A stretch of 37,500 nt of DNA from Symbiodinium natans (GCA_905221605.1 CAJNDS010001779.1:777646-815145); one strand, 5' to 3'; counted from the stretch's first letter, positions 16,521 to 25,080 are shown. Notes: a model not told the origin generated them from the letters alone. Translations and numbers: made by a program.

Positions 16521-16645
16521 CTGGTTGCTTCAGAACCCCTCCCCAAAAAAAACACACACACACACACAAAGAAACTTCCCTATAATAATTATTACCCTAT
16601 GAGGACCATATCATCTTATATTTGTTTGGGGGGTTCTTCAGGAAC
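16521..16645. mobile_element. TTGCTTMAGAACCCC-family TIR element, copy 1
   Basis: TTGCTTCAGAACCCCTCCCC at left is inverse to GGGGGGTTCTTCAGGAAC at right. The interior is AT-rich. Its relative at 17112-17205 sits next to an exon. Confidence 0.5.
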
Positions 16646-16699
16646 TAGTAGCTAAGCCCTACTCGAAGGTCATATTAGGCTGGGGAGCCAAATTGCTAG

Positions 16700-16928
16700 G
16701 GGTTAGGTTTAGGGTTTAGGGTTTAGGGTTTAGGGTTTAGGGTTTAGGGTTTAGGGTTTAGGGTTTAGGGTTTAGGGTTTAGGGTTTAGGGTTTAGGGTT
16801 TAGGGTTTAGGGGTTAGGGTTTAGGGTTTAGGGGTAGGGTCTAGGGTCTAGGGTCTAGGGTCTAGGGTCTAGGGTCTAGGGTTCTAGGGTTTCTAGGGTT
16901 TAGGGTTTAGGGTTTGGGGTTTAGGGCT
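16700..16928 (+). repeat. Longest TTTAGGG array, with a GGGTCTA block
   Basis: About 15 perfect TTTAGGG units, then a block of about six GGGTCTA units, then TTTAGGG again, about 230 bp in total. Confidence 0.95.
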
Positions 16929-16988
16929 ACTAAAGGTTCAAATGTCAAAACACTAACTCAAGCCCTGAACTCCAACAAGCCACCCCAG

Positions 16989-17104
16989 GGCCCCCCCTGG
17001 GCCTGTTCTGCATCGGCCCAGGCGCACTCCTCGCAGAACGTGTGCTTGCACGATGGGCAGGCAAAGCGCTGGACGCTTCCTTTGACTTCCTCGCCTTGGC
17101 TTTT
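16989..17104 (-). CDS. Exon with IBR/RING-like zinc-binding motif
   Basis: The acceptor AATTGGCAG precedes a minus frame with KSQGEEVKGSVQR, then FACPSCKHTFCEECAWADAE. The spacing C-x2-C-x4-C-x2-C with a following W is like the second half of IBR or RING-type domains. It probably belongs with the Cys-rich exon at 17.4-17.6 kb. A TIR element starts 8 bp upstream. Confidence 0.6.
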
Positions 17105-17111
17105 CTGCCAA

Positions 17112-17205
17112 TTGCTTAAGAACCCCTCAAAAAATAAGAAACATCTTCCTTATTGAGGGTAATATAGGGATTAGTTTTGTTTTTTTAGGGGGGGGTCTTA
17201 AGCAA
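17112..17205. mobile_element. TTGCTTMAGAACCCC-family TIR element, copy 2
   Basis: TTGCTTAAGAACCCC at left is inverse to GGGGGTCTTAAGCAA at right, 94 bp. It lies just inside the intron, 8 bp from the acceptor of the 17.0-kb exon. Confidence 0.6.
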
Positions 17206-17271
17206 ATAGCATTTTTGAGTTTAGGGTTTAGGGTTTAGGGTTTGGGGTTGAGTCTTGAGTCGAGCTTAGGG

Positions 17272-17394
17272 CTATTTTTTGGGCATTTTGGGGTATTCTT
17301 GGCTAAGGGAATTCAGGTGGCTTGGAGCCAGGAAAGGACGGAAGTCAAGGATAACACTGCCTTCGGCGTCGTTTTGAGCACAAGGTTCTTGGTC
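17272..17394 (-). CDS. Exon-like segment, unknown protein
   Basis: The minus frame reads DQEPCAQNDAEGSVILDFRP then FLAPSHLNSLSQEYPKMPKK and a stop. It lies between the two Cys-rich exons. TTTAGGG arrays are on both sides. Confidence 0.5.
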   Translation of the reverse strand, partial: DQEPCAQNDAEGSVILDFRPFLAPSHLNSLSQEYPKMPKK

Positions 17395-17427
17395 TTAGGG
17401 TTTAGGGTTTTAGGGTTTAGGGTTTAA

Positions 17428-17574
17428 GGCAAAATGCAACCCAGTCACACAATTTGCAATACCAACGGCTCTGCTCCCCTTCGTCGATGAGGCAGGGGTG
17501 GGAAGGGCACAAAGGGCATACCAGTGCTTCTTCGTCGTCCATGCGTTCAACCACGGCGCACGGATCGACTGAGG
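17428..17574 (-). CDS. Exon with Cys-rich zinc-ribbon-like motif
   Basis: The acceptor TTTGACAG precedes a minus frame with ASVDPCAVVERMDDEEAL, then VCPLCPSHPCLIDEGEQSRW and YCKLCDWVAFC. The pattern is C-x2-C-x4-C-x11-C-x2-C-x5-C. Six regularly placed Cys indicate zinc binding; the family is not certain. With the 17.0-kb exon it may form a larger zinc-binding region. Confidence 0.6.
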
Positions 17575-17620
17575 CTGTCAAAGTCTAAACTAAAACTGGG
17601 CCGTCGCTGCTGCAGGAAGA

Positions 17621-17699
17621 CTTAGGGTTTAGGGTTTAGGGTTTAGGGTTTAGGGTTTAGGGTTTAGGGTTTAGGGTTTAGGGTAAGGGTTTAGGGTTT
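17621..17699 (+). repeat. TTTAGGG array
   Basis: About ten nearly perfect units. Confidence 0.95.
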
Positions 17700-17762
17700 G
17701 ACTGGCAGATGCGCATGGCTGCTAGTTGTCTCAAAGCTCCGGTGCCAAAAGAAGCCCAGAAC
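17699..17762 (-). CDS. Exon-like segment, short
   Basis: The minus frame reads LGFFWHRSFETTSSHAHLPV. A plus-strand ORF (17709-17912) overlaps it. Low certainty. Confidence 0.3.
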
Positions 17763-18115
17763 CTAAGACCCCACAGACCCCAAAAGGCTTTACGCAGCCC
17801 ACCCAACCCGAAACCTAATACCCAAACTCAAGCCGCAAACCCCTGGACCATCAGAGCCGGAAGAAGAGTTCCCAGTTTTCCTACTGAAGGCTCTCAGACA
17901 CGGGGTAGGTAGCCCTCTGCACTCCAGCCATTTGCGTCTCCGTTGACGCGACAAAATCAACGTCGAGCTTATGTAGATGAGAAGCCTCACGAATACGTTA
18001 AACCAGGATTTTGGAGCTTTGGGGGTAAAAGGGGTTATCGTTTTGGGGGTTTAGGCTTAAGGGTGTCCGTTTCAGTCCCTAAACCCTAAACCCTAAACCG
18101 TAAACCCTAAACCCT

Positions 18116-18192
18116 ACTGGGAGGCTGGAAGCTGAACCCACTGGAAGCCGGGTTCCTCGCGTAGTCGTTGTGGGTCAGGGCCAGTGAGCCTG
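18116..18192 (-). CDS. Exon-like segment, unknown protein
   Basis: The acceptor GCGTTGCAG precedes a minus frame LALTHNDYARNPASSGFSFQ then PPS. CCCTAAA (18075-18115) is on its left. Confidence 0.5.
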
Positions 18193-18224
18193 CAACGCAC
18201 CCCTGGACCCCTAGACCCGAAATC

Positions 18225-18310
18225 CCCAACCCTAAGCCCTAAGTCCTAAATCGTAAACCCCAACCCTAACCCTAAACCCTAAACCCTAAACCCTTAAACC
18301 CTTAAACCCC
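18225..18310 (-). repeat. CCCTAAA array with 8-bp CCCTTAAA units
   Basis: Heptamers change to octamers at the right end. Confidence 0.8.
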
Positions 18311-18337
18311 TGCAATAAAGAAGACCAATTCAAGGGT

Positions 18338-18437
18338 TTAGGCTTGAGGGCTCGGGCTTCGGCTCCTCCGCGGGTCGAAACTCTGAAGGAAGACTACAGG
18401 ACCGGAAAAAGTCAAAAACGCCCGCTTCCGGTCCCAG
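18338..18437 (-). CDS. Exon-like segment, unknown protein
   Basis: The minus frame reads LGPEAGVFDFFRSCSLPSEF then RPAEEPKPEPSS. The right flank is a long CCCTAAA array (18437-18580). Confidence 0.5.
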
Positions 18438-18580
18438 AAACCCTAAACCCTAAACCCTAAACCCTAAACCCTAAACCCTAAACCCTAAACCCTAAACCCT
18501 AAACCCTAAACCCTAAACCTAAACCCTAAACCCTAAACCCTAAACCCTAAACCCTAAACCCCCAAAACCCTGAACCCCAA
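18437..18580 (-). repeat. Long CCCTAAA array
   Basis: About 18 near-perfect units. Confidence 0.95.
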
Positions 18581-18685
18581 CTTCCCTTCCTTCACCTCCC
18601 CCCACAGATTGGCGCTCGAAGCCCTAAACCCTAAACCCCACAATCCTAAACCCCACAATCCTGAAAAGCCCGGCCCGAAACCCGA

Positions 18686-18779
18686 AATTCCACGGGGCGC
18701 CTGCAGGAACCCACTGCTTCTCTGGCCGCGTCTCGCTCCTCCGAGACGGTTCTTCCGTTGGTTCTACAGATTCTCCTTT
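18686..18779 (-). CDS. Exon-like segment, charged
   Basis: The minus frame reads ESVEPTEEPSRRSETRPEKQ then WVPAGAPWNFG. TTTAGGG (18776-18832) is on the right and CCCTAAA-like sequence on the left. Confidence 0.45.
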
Positions 18780-18831
18780 AGGGTTTAGGGTTTAGGGTTT
18801 AGGGTTTAGGGTTTAGGGTTTAGGGTTTAGG

Positions 18832-19170
18832 CTATTTCTGGTTTTTTTGGCTATTCTTGCCATTGTCGAAATGAGTATTGCTATTCTTGTTACTACGGGC
18901 AGAGATGCTGCGTGCCGCCGCTGCCGCCGCCGCTGCCGCCACACTTTGTGTTGAAAACTTGGGCGGTTTAGTGCGACAGCTGGTTTTTGATGCTTTTTGC
19001 TGGCGTGCCGGGCTGCAAGAGCCGGCTAAGAGTTTGACAAGGCTCGTGAGGAAAGCAAAGCCACCACCGCAGACGACGACGAAAACCAGGCTACCAATCA
19101 GGCTCTTCACCTCAGCTGGGGTGGATGTACAAATGGGGGAGGGGGGCTCTGCAAAAGTTGAACTGCTATG
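18832..19170 (-). CDS. Long exon-like segment with membrane segment and poly-Ala
   Basis: The minus frame is open from about 19170 to TAG at 18832-18834. It contains PICTSTPAEVK, a hydrophobic stretch LIGSLVFVVVCGGGFAFLTS continuing VKLLAGSC (a likely membrane helix), a basic stretch, nine Ala from a GCN run, and an Asn/Lys/Gln-rich end (NSNTHFDNGKNSQKNQK). Acceptor-like AGs lie at its upstream side. No family recognised. Confidence 0.5.
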   Translation of the reverse strand, partial: HSSSTFAEPPSPICTSTPAEVKSLIGSLVFVVVCGGGFAFLTSLVKLLAGSCSPARQQKASKTSCRTKPPKFSTQSVAAAAAAAAARSISARSNKNSNTHFDNGKNSQKNQK

Positions 19171-19390
19171 AGGGGTTTAGGGTGGTTTGTGGTTTAGGCT
19201 TATGTAAAGTTATGCAGGGTTGAGGGCCCATAGAACGTAAATGATTGGTCCAATCCAACCCCAGTTTTCTCAGGCCAATACCAATAGCTTGGACAATCTC
19301 CGTGCAATTCCCCTTTCTATAAACTAAACCCTAAGTCCGGAAGGATCCCGCGGAAAATGCACCCTAAACCCTAAACCCTAAACCCTAAAC

Positions 19391-19472
19391 CATTTGGAAG
19401 CCCCGGAGACAAACCCTGCACAGACGGGCACAGACACATAGCCAGGGCTAGATGGACACAGAGAGAGACACT
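19391..19472 (-). CDS. Exon-like segment, unknown protein
   Basis: The minus frame reads CLSLC then PSSPGYVSVPVCAGFVSGAS. CCCTAAA is on the left (19362-19392) and TTTAGGG on the right (19472-19502). Confidence 0.4.
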
Positions 19473-19504
19473 TAGGGTTTAGGGTTTAGGGTTTAGGGTT
19501 GGGG

Positions 19505-19600
19505 ACACTGGGGAATGCTTGCCACAGCCCCGATAAGACAGTGATAGCATGTAGGCCTTTATGGACCAACTGCAACGACCAGGAAGGGACCCGCTAGGCT
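19505..19600 (-). CDS. Exon-like segment, unknown protein
   Basis: The minus frame includes SWSIKAYMLSLSYRGCGKHS, possibly after the acceptor CGTTGCAG. TTTAGGG arrays lie on both sides. Confidence 0.35.
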
Positions 19601-19627
19601 GTTTAGGGTTTAGGGTTTAGGGTTTAG

Positions 19628-19731
19628 GGGAGTGATGAGCCACAAGAGATGCGTCCCAGCTGCCGGATGCCGCCCGACCTTGCGGCCGGCGTTCTCGAAG
19701 ATGCTTTCGAGGAAGCGTTCGACGACACCTC
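19628..19731 (-). CDS. Exon, helical
   Basis: A pyrimidine-rich acceptor CTTTTCTCCGAG precedes a minus frame RGVVERFLESIFENAGRKVG then RHPAAGTHLLWLITP. A TIR element (19752-19841) sits just upstream in the presumed intron. A plus frame is open but less regular. Confidence 0.6.
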
Positions 19732-19751
19732 GGAGAAAAGAAAAGGGCAGT

Positions 19752-19841
19752 CCAGGATGGGCTATTAGACCCTATAATCCCCATAATGAACCTTTTAAAG
19801 GGTTGTTTTAAGGGACTATGGGGTATACTAGCCAATCCTGG
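19752..19841. mobile_element. CCAGGATGGGCTATT-family TIR element
   Basis: CCAGGATGGGCTATTAGACC at left is inverse to GTATACTAGCCAATCCTGG at right, about 90 bp. The same end sequence occurs at 2470 (inverse) and partly at 2290. Confidence 0.6.
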
Positions 19842-19922
19842 TTCCCAGGTCCGAGGCGTGCACTGCGCTGTGCGCCAACCCCGAACCCCAAGCCCCTCGC
19901 CCCTAAACCCTAAGCCTCAGAA

Positions 19923-20003
19923 CCCCCCCCCCCCCCAACCCTAAACCCAAAACCCAAAACCCTAAACCCTAAACCCTCAACCCCCCCCCCCCCCCCCCCC
20001 CCC
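19923..20003 (-). repeat. Two poly-C tracts around CCCTAAA
   Basis: Runs of 14 C (19923-19936) and 23 C (19981-20003) flank degenerate CCCTAAA units. Confidence 0.8.
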
Positions 20004-20061
20004 AAATAAAAAACCCAACCCTAATCCGCCAAACACTTGCACACCAAGTTGAAGTCTAAGG

Positions 20062-20201
20062 GAAAAGTTACACGGGCCCTGAATATGGGCCCTTACAAGG
20101 GGAATCCATCTATACCCCTTTTTGACTGTAGACCCTATACAAATTAAGGGCCGATGCATCGGAACCCTTTAAGGGTATTAAGGGCCCATGTAACTACCCT
20201 G
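20062..20201. mobile_element. GGGCCCAT-family element, most complete copy
   Basis: GTTACACGGGCCCT at left is inverse to AGGGCCCATGTAAC at right, 140 bp. The right 78 bp are nearly identical to 2119-2197, whose left part is replaced by a TTTAGGG array. Confidence 0.55.
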
Positions 20202-20212
20202 CGAGTCTCAAA

Positions 20213-20275
20213 AGACGGGAGAACCTGCAACTTGGAGAAGTGGGGCGGGCCTTCCTGGCCCATGTCGGGTTTTCT
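20213..20275 (-). CDS. Exon-like segment, strand uncertain
   Basis: The minus frame reads KPDMGQEGPPHFSKLQVLPS. A plus frame (SKDGRTCNLEKWGGPSWPMS) is equally good. Confidence 0.25.
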
Positions 20276-20420
20276 ATGGGGCTTGTGGGGCTTATGCGGT
20301 TCAGGGTTTAGGGCTTAGGGTTTAGGGTTTAGGGCTTAGGGTTTAGGGTAAAGTTTGGGGATTTGGGAAAAAAAGTGCACATGGTTTATAGGTCGACCGA
20401 CCAGCAGGGCCCTGAACTCT

Positions 20421-20477
20421 CATGCAGCTCTGCAGGACTGCTCCAAAGGGGGCAATACGATCCCAAACGAAGCTTCA
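20421..20477 (-). CDS. Exon-like segment, short
   Basis: The minus frame reads EASFGIVLPPLEQSCRAA. A plus frame (NSHAALQDCSKGGNTIPNEA) is also open. Confidence 0.25.
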
Positions 20478-20546
20478 ACCCTAACCCTAAACCCTAAACC
20501 CTAAACCCTAAACCCTAAACCCTCAACACTAAAGCGTCACTGAGGA

Positions 20547-20640
20547 GCCCATGACTCCTCAGCCGGGAGTCCGTGCCGAGGACTCTTGAGGCAACTCTCA
20601 ACTGTGAGCCGACATGCCGCCGGTAGGAGAGAAAAGGAGT
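20547..20640 (-). CDS. Exon-like segment, low certainty
   Basis: The minus frame reads LLPAACRLTVESCLKSPRHG then LPAEESW. CCCTAAA (20475-20535) is on the left. Confidence 0.25.
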
Positions 20641-20827
20641 TGGGGTTTGGGAGAGCTTGTGGTGCTTATAGGGTTTGAAACCCTAGCCCTAAACCCTAAA
20701 CCCTAACCCTAAACCCTAAACCCTAGACCCGTAACCCTGTAGGGTTCATAGGGTTGAAACAGAGTTTTATGTAGGGTTTGTAAGGGCTTAAAGGGGCTCC
20801 TGGGGCTTCTGGTTCGGGTGCCCCTAA

Positions 20828-21033
20828 CAAGTGAATGTCTTGGGGTTACATCGGGTAGAAAGGGGGTCGCACCGCACCCATAGAACTTTGAGGATTTCGT
20901 GGTGTAGGGATTAGGGCGTTCAGGGGCTACCAAGTGAATGTCTTGGGGTTACATCGGGTCAAAAAGAAAAGGGGGTCGCACCCATAGAACGCTAAGGATT
21001 TAGGGGTTTTGGGTTTAGGGTGTTCAGGGGTTT
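20828..21033 (+). repeat. Tandem duplication, 103-bp period, two copies
   Basis: Copies at 20828-20930 and 20931-21033 share CAAGTGAATGTCTTGGGGTT at their start and GTTCAGGGG near their end. Confidence 0.75.
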
Positions 21034-21607
21034 CGGGTTAACACCAGAAGGGCCGAGAAGTTTCAGACTTATAGGGCTTAGGGTCGTTAAAGTTTACCGT
21101 TAAGGGGTGCCCAAATCCTAAACCCTAACCACTCATTAAGTATCAAGCTCCTATAACTAATCACGGCGGTAAACATGGGTAGCAAGTGCTACTAAAACAC
21201 CCAGGCCCCCCTGAAACCTAAGGAAACCCTGCCCCTCAAAAAATCCGATGCTATGCCATCTCGTGGCTTTAGGCTTTAGGCTTTAGGCTTTAGGGATTAG
21301 GGATTAGGGATTAGGGGTTGGGCTGCTCAAAACAAAGTGTTTGTCTCTTTGCTCCCCTGTCCCTAAACCCAACCTACTTTCTTAGAGCTACTACCTGTAA
21401 ACCCCATCAAGAGTTCGTGAGCCACCCCAAACCCCCAAACCCCAAGTCCCCAAGTCCTACCAAACAAAGTAGGTTTGGAGTTCTTAAGGTGGTATACTCC
21501 CAGGTTGGCAACCCGACATAGCTCGTCCCCTACATTGTTAACATAGTCAAACCCCTGACCTACACCACTCTAAACCCTAAGCCCTAAACCCCAAGCCCGA
21601 AACCCTA
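21034..21607. other. No gene recognised
   Basis: This holds an array with homogenised CTTTAGG and GATTAGG blocks (21262-21318) and AT-richer unique DNA. A 67-codon plus frame at 21318-21521 has no supporting features. Confidence 0.4.
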
Positions 21608-21778
21608 AATTCTAGACCTCTTCGCCTCAACACTAGCATCAATGATTTGATACATCCGAAACACCAAGATGTAGTAAATGGTATTAAAGCCCCAATTGTT
21701 ACTCCACAAAGCCTTTACATCAAATTCGAGCTTAATCAATTCTGGAGCCATACTTTTCTTGAAAACAGGTGGGCTATG
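21608..21778 (-). CDS. Exon-like segment, AT-rich codon use
   Basis: After the acceptor GGTTGACAG the minus frame has 57 codons: HSPPVFKKSMAPE, then LIKLEFDVKALWSNNWGFNT, then IYYILVFRMYQIIDASVEAK, and a stop from the array. It is very protein-like, yet its third positions are AT-rich (GAA TTG ATT, GAT GTA, AAT TGG), unlike its neighbours. No family recognised; it may be transferred or mobile-element sequence. A plus frame is also open. Confidence 0.5.
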
Positions 21779-21872
21779 CTGTCAACCGCAAATCTAAACG
21801 CCTCGATTGTGCCCATTCCTATACTCTACCCCCTTTAGACCCGACAGCCAAGCAAGCTGGTTTAAGAACTCC

Positions 21873-21975
21873 TTGGGTTCTACCCTAAACCCTAAACCCT
21901 GAACCCTAAACCCTGAACCCTCAACCCTGAACCCTGAACCCTAAACCCTAAACCCTAAACCCAAAACCCCAGACC
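21873..21975 (-). repeat. CCCTAAA/CCCTGAA array
   Basis: Interleaved CCCTAAA and CCCTGAA units left of the 22.0-kb exon. Confidence 0.9.
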
Positions 21976-21977
21976 CA

Positions 21978-22067
21978 ACTTGGGGCTTGGGAGCCCAGGC
22001 GTGGCCAAATACCCGCCTGTGGAGCCCTGCGCATGAGCACCGTGGCTCGCTCTTCGGTCTCCTTCCG
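21978..22067 (-). CDS. Exon-like segment, basic helical
   Basis: The minus frame reads RKETEERATVLMRRAPQAGI then WPRLGSQAPSW. CCCTAAA is on the left and TTTAGGG (22066-22148) on the right. Confidence 0.5.
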
Positions 22068-22148
22068 GGTTTAGGGTTTAGGGTTTAGGGTTTCAGGTTT
22101 AGTGTTTATAGGGTTTAGGGTTTAGGGTGTAGGGTGTAGGGTTTAGGG

Positions 22149-22586
22149 GAATGAGGTACCCTCTAGAATCTTTTGAAGGGGGATATCAGATGCTCGCAAG
22201 GACTTTTAGGGTGTTGAGAGTTGTTTTAGGGCTTGCGTGTTACGGCTTGAGGGCTATTTGGGGGTTCGGTTTGCAACTTTAACTTAACGCTGTTTCGTCG
22301 TTGTTTCGGGTTTTAGGGTTGCTTTTGGGTCTTGTACAGGTTTATGGTTCGTGTCGATCGTTAGAGGATATCTTTAGTACGTTTGGGTTGTAAGGGCATT
22401 TATGAAGGGTCCTGGCCAAAAGCCTAAAGCTCCTGTTTTTAACTTCGGGCGGAAACCCTAGAAATCCCTAGACCTCTAACATAGGGGTCGGAAAAAACTC
22501 CTCACAGTATTCCCGTAGGATCCCTGTATACTTGTATTTTTTGAATAACCCCAAACACCCTATTCGAACCATTAAGGCCTATACCA
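22149..22586. other. No gene recognised
   Basis: Unique sequence with scattered G-rich repeat words. No supported coding segment or RNA. Confidence 0.4.
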
Positions 22587-22696
22587 GACCCCAGAGTAGC
22601 CTAGGCTTGCAAAGGGTGCCCTTTTTGGCTTGAGAAGGGGGCTTCGAAGGGAACCTAAACCCTAAAAAAAGGGGGAATCTGGGCCTACTCTGGGTC
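22587..22696. mobile_element. GACCCAGAGTAGGCCC-type TIR element, copy 3
   Basis: GACCCCAGAGTAGCC at left is inverse to GGGCCTACTCTGGGTC at right, 110 bp. Its interior aligns with the copy at 8939-9050. A CCCTAAA array (22698-22768) follows directly. Confidence 0.65.
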
Positions 22697-22796
22697 CTAA
22701 ACCCTATAACCCCAAACCCCAAACCCTAAACCCTAAACCCTGAAACCCTAAACCCTCAACCCTGGTTCTAGACTAACACCCCTAGGGTGTTAAAGC

Positions 22797-22874
22797 CTGC
22801 AGAAGGGGGCGGGGGGCCTCCTCCGTGTCCTCCTCGGCATCCTTCCCGCGTGGCTGCCGGGAGTGGCTTCGGGG
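22797..22874 (-). CDS. Exon-like segment, acidic
   Basis: The minus frame reads RGKDAEEDTEEAPRPLLQ. CCCTAAA-rich sequence lies to the left and TTTAGGG (22925-22995) to the right. Confidence 0.45.
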
Positions 22875-23121
22875 ACTTAGGGCCCTTAGGGGTGTAGAGT
22901 TCAGGGCTTAGGGTTTAAGTGTCAGCGTTCAGGGTTTAGGGTTTAGGGTTTAGGGTTCAGGGTTTAGGGTTTAGGGTTTAGGGTTCCAGGGTTCAAGGTT
23001 GGGGTTCGTGATATTGAGGTCTTCAGGGGCAGAGTGCTGCTGTATCTTAGGCACCTAACCTCTTTCAAAGGCATGGCGTAAACATCCTCAAGGAGCCAAT
23101 AAAGGCAAAAAAACAAAAATA

Positions 23122-23218
23122 CCTCAAACCCTGAACCCCAAACCCTAAACCCTAAACCCTAAACTCTAAACCCTAAACCCCTAAACCCTCAACCCTTAAC
23201 CCTAACCCTAAAACCCTG
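23122..23218 (-). repeat. CCCTAAA array
   Basis: Near-perfect units with minor variants. Confidence 0.9.
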
Positions 23219-23221
23219 ATC

Positions 23222-23332
23222 CCGGGGGCCTGAATCCAGAAAAGCTGCCTCTCGCAAACCTTCACCTTACTGTTGCTTAGTAGGGCGTGAGGGGACGAGG
23301 TGCCCTCTACTCCCTTCAAGAGTCGGTAGGAA
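23222..23332 (-). CDS. Exon-like segment, unknown protein
   Basis: The minus frame reads VEGTSSPHA, then LLSNSKVKVCERQLFWIQAP. The motif GTAAGG inside it could be a donor, so the exon may be shorter. Confidence 0.4.
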
Positions 23333-23362
23333 TAGGGCTCTACAGAGATTCCTTTAAAAGGG

Positions 23363-23447
23363 TATATATATATATAGATATACATATACATATACATATA
23401 TATATATCTATATATATATATAGATATATATATATATATATAGATAT
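23363..23447. repeat. AT microsatellite
   Basis: An (AT)n run with GATA and CATA interruptions, about 85 bp. Confidence 0.95.
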
Positions 23448-23490
23448 CGGGGGAGATAGGATATCTCTTTCCCCCCAATTCCCTACTCAC

Positions 23491-23585
23491 CAACAGTAAC
23501 TCAAGCGAAAGCGCCTCCGCATCGGCTGCAAGGTCGCATCGGAGCCTCTGGGGCCGAAGGCTCAACATTGGGGATGCTCCCCGAA
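23491..23585 (-). CDS. Exon with canonical donor
   Basis: A donor GTGAGT (complement of 23485-23490) follows the segment. Two minus frames are open: RPQRLRCDLAADAEALSLEL and EPSAPEAPMRPCSRCGGAFA, the second with a C-x2-C. The frame is unresolved. Confidence 0.4.
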
Positions 23586-23672
23586 TAGGGTTTAGGGTTT
23601 AGGGTTTAGGGTTTAGGGTTTAGGGTTTAGGGTTTAGGGTTTAGGGTTTTAGGGATTTAGGGTTTAGAGTTT
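23585..23672 (+). repeat. TTTAGGG array
   Basis: About ten near-perfect units, immediately upstream (minus sense) of the 23.5-kb exon. Confidence 0.95.
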
Positions 23673-23802
23673 AGGGTTATGATGGGGGGTAGGATCGTCC
23701 CTATTCAGGACTGCTAGTATCAGGGGTAGCATCCCAAGCTCCACTTTTGAGGGGGCGGCGTCGGGCTTGAATCTTAGGGGATTGAGGGTTTATGGGCATG
23801 TA

Positions 23803-23922
23803 CAGGGTGGGGCCCCCTAGTTATAAGTAGAGTTATAAGGGCCCTAAATTGGGTTATAAGGACCCTAAGTTAGGTTATAAGTCCCTTAACTACAGTTAGT
23901 ATAGTAAGGGGGCCCCACCCTG
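23803..23922. mobile_element. 120-bp TA-flanked TIR element, copy 1
   Basis: The ends are CAGGGTGGGGCCCCCT and its inverse, with TA on each side (23801-23802 and 23923-23924). The interior holds four GTTATAAG words. It differs from the copy at 30112-30231 at one base that I can see. A TA duplication with CAGGGTG-type ends suits Tc1/mariner-like MITEs. Confidence 0.85.
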
Positions 23923-24137
23923 TAGAGTTTAGGGTTTACGGTTTAGGGTTCAAGGGGTTTAGGGGGTTGGGGGTTTTATGGGCTGAGGTATGCAAGGTTT
24001 AGGGTTCAGGGTTTAGGAATTTATGGTTTAGGGTTTAGAGGTTTAAGGCTGAGGGCTTGGGGTTTAAAAGTTGTTGGCCGAGGTATTGCGCGTTTAGGGT
24101 TAAACAGTTTAACGTTTGCTTGGCCCCTAAGCCCCTA

Positions 24138-24249
24138 CTTGGAGGTTCATGGGCACTCATAAGTAGGGATATCACTAGGGTGAGTACGGCGGCAGCCTTA
24201 TTACGGGTACATGTACCCTACTTATCTTAAATACACATGAACCTTCAAG
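24138..24249. mobile_element. CTTGGAGG-family TIR element, copy A
   Basis: CTTGGAGGTTCATGGGCAC at left is inverse to CACATGAACCTTCAAG at right, 112 bp, with TA on the left. Relatives are at 32675-32794, 33533-33644 and 34518-34627. Confidence 0.7.
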
Positions 24250-24254
24250 GGCCT

Positions 24255-24545
24255 CGGGATGCAAGGAATTGAAGGGCGGCAAGTCGAAGCTTGCGGCTAC
24301 CTTCGCCGGGCTTCCGTGTCTCGGCACAACGAGTCCGTCTTGTCCTCCAGCGCGATCAGGGCACTGCTCAGAAGCTCCCTTTGCACATTGCTCTGTGGCT
24401 GGGATGACCAAAAGCTTCGAAGTCTTGCTCGGGTTGGCGAACGATGTCGCCAAGAAACCCGTTTCCATGTACCTGGACTCTGATGGAAGGTCATGAACCC
24501 CGCGATACATGCGTCGATGACCCGCTGCATTCGGGAACGCGCCAT
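24255..24545 (-). CDS. Long exon-like segment, frame uncertain
   Basis: Two minus frames are open. One runs MARSRMQRVIDACIAGFMTF and ends with SALIALEDKTDSLCRDTEAR; the other includes TSFANPSKTSKLLVIPATEQ and GLVVPRHGSPAKVAASFDLP. Plus frames are open too. A TIR element lies at its left edge. Confidence 0.4.
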
Positions 24546-24768
24546 GGATTCAGGGCTGAGGAGTTTCAGGGTTTAGGGTTGAGCAAGGGTTTGGGGCGTG
24601 AGGGTTCGGGGTTTAGGGTTTGAGGGGGGGAGAGGTTCTAGGGCCTAGGGATGTCTTGGCGTGTAAGTCGAGGGTTGACTGAGAACCAAGGATGTTCGGA
24701 TGTGAACCCTATATACCCTAACCCGAAACCAAAAACCCTAAGCCCTAAACCCCTAAACCCCTAAACCC

Positions 24769-24880
24769 CTGAACATGCAGGGACTCAGAAGCAAGGTTCC
24801 CGAATTCAGTCAACAGGCCCTCGACACCCTGTCGAAATCTGGGGCCGGCACGTTTGAGGATAGAAGCCTGCATGGCATAG
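24769..24880 (-). CDS. Exon-like segment, helical
   Basis: The minus frame reads MQAS, then ILKRAGPRFRQGVEGLLTEF and GNLASESLHVQ. CCCTAAA is on the left and TTTAGGG on the right. A plus frame (SKVPEFSQQALDTLSKSGAG) is also good, so the strand rests partly on context. Confidence 0.45.
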
Positions 24881-25004
24881 GGTTTAGGGTTAGGGTTTCG
24901 GATTAGGGCTTTAAGGTCTAAAACCGACTCCTTAATCAGTAGCCCTAAACCCTAAACCCTAAACCCTAAAACCTAAACCCTAAACCCTACGGCAGGTTTG
25001 GGGG

Positions 25005-25080
25005 CTCCTGGTGGCCTTGCGGGAGGGGCTTCGGGAGAGACCCTGTCCTGCTACATCCTACCGGACCAAGGCTTACTTCA
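25005..25080 (-). CDS. Exon-like segment, low certainty
   Basis: After GATGTAGCAG one minus frame reads QGLSRSPSRKATRSPQTCR. A plus frame (GAPGGLAGGASGETLSCYIL) is also open. CCCTAAA is on the left and TTTAGGG on the right. Confidence 0.25.

Noticed and set aside
19626-19756. Plus-strand exon (LAAGVLEDAFEEAFDDTSEK)
   Set aside because: The minus frame has a better acceptor and fits the locus strand.
24775-24891. Plus-strand exon (SKVPEFSQQALDTLSKSGAG)
   Set aside because: The minus frame of the same bases is at least as protein-like and agrees with the neighbouring segments. Kept only as an alternative.
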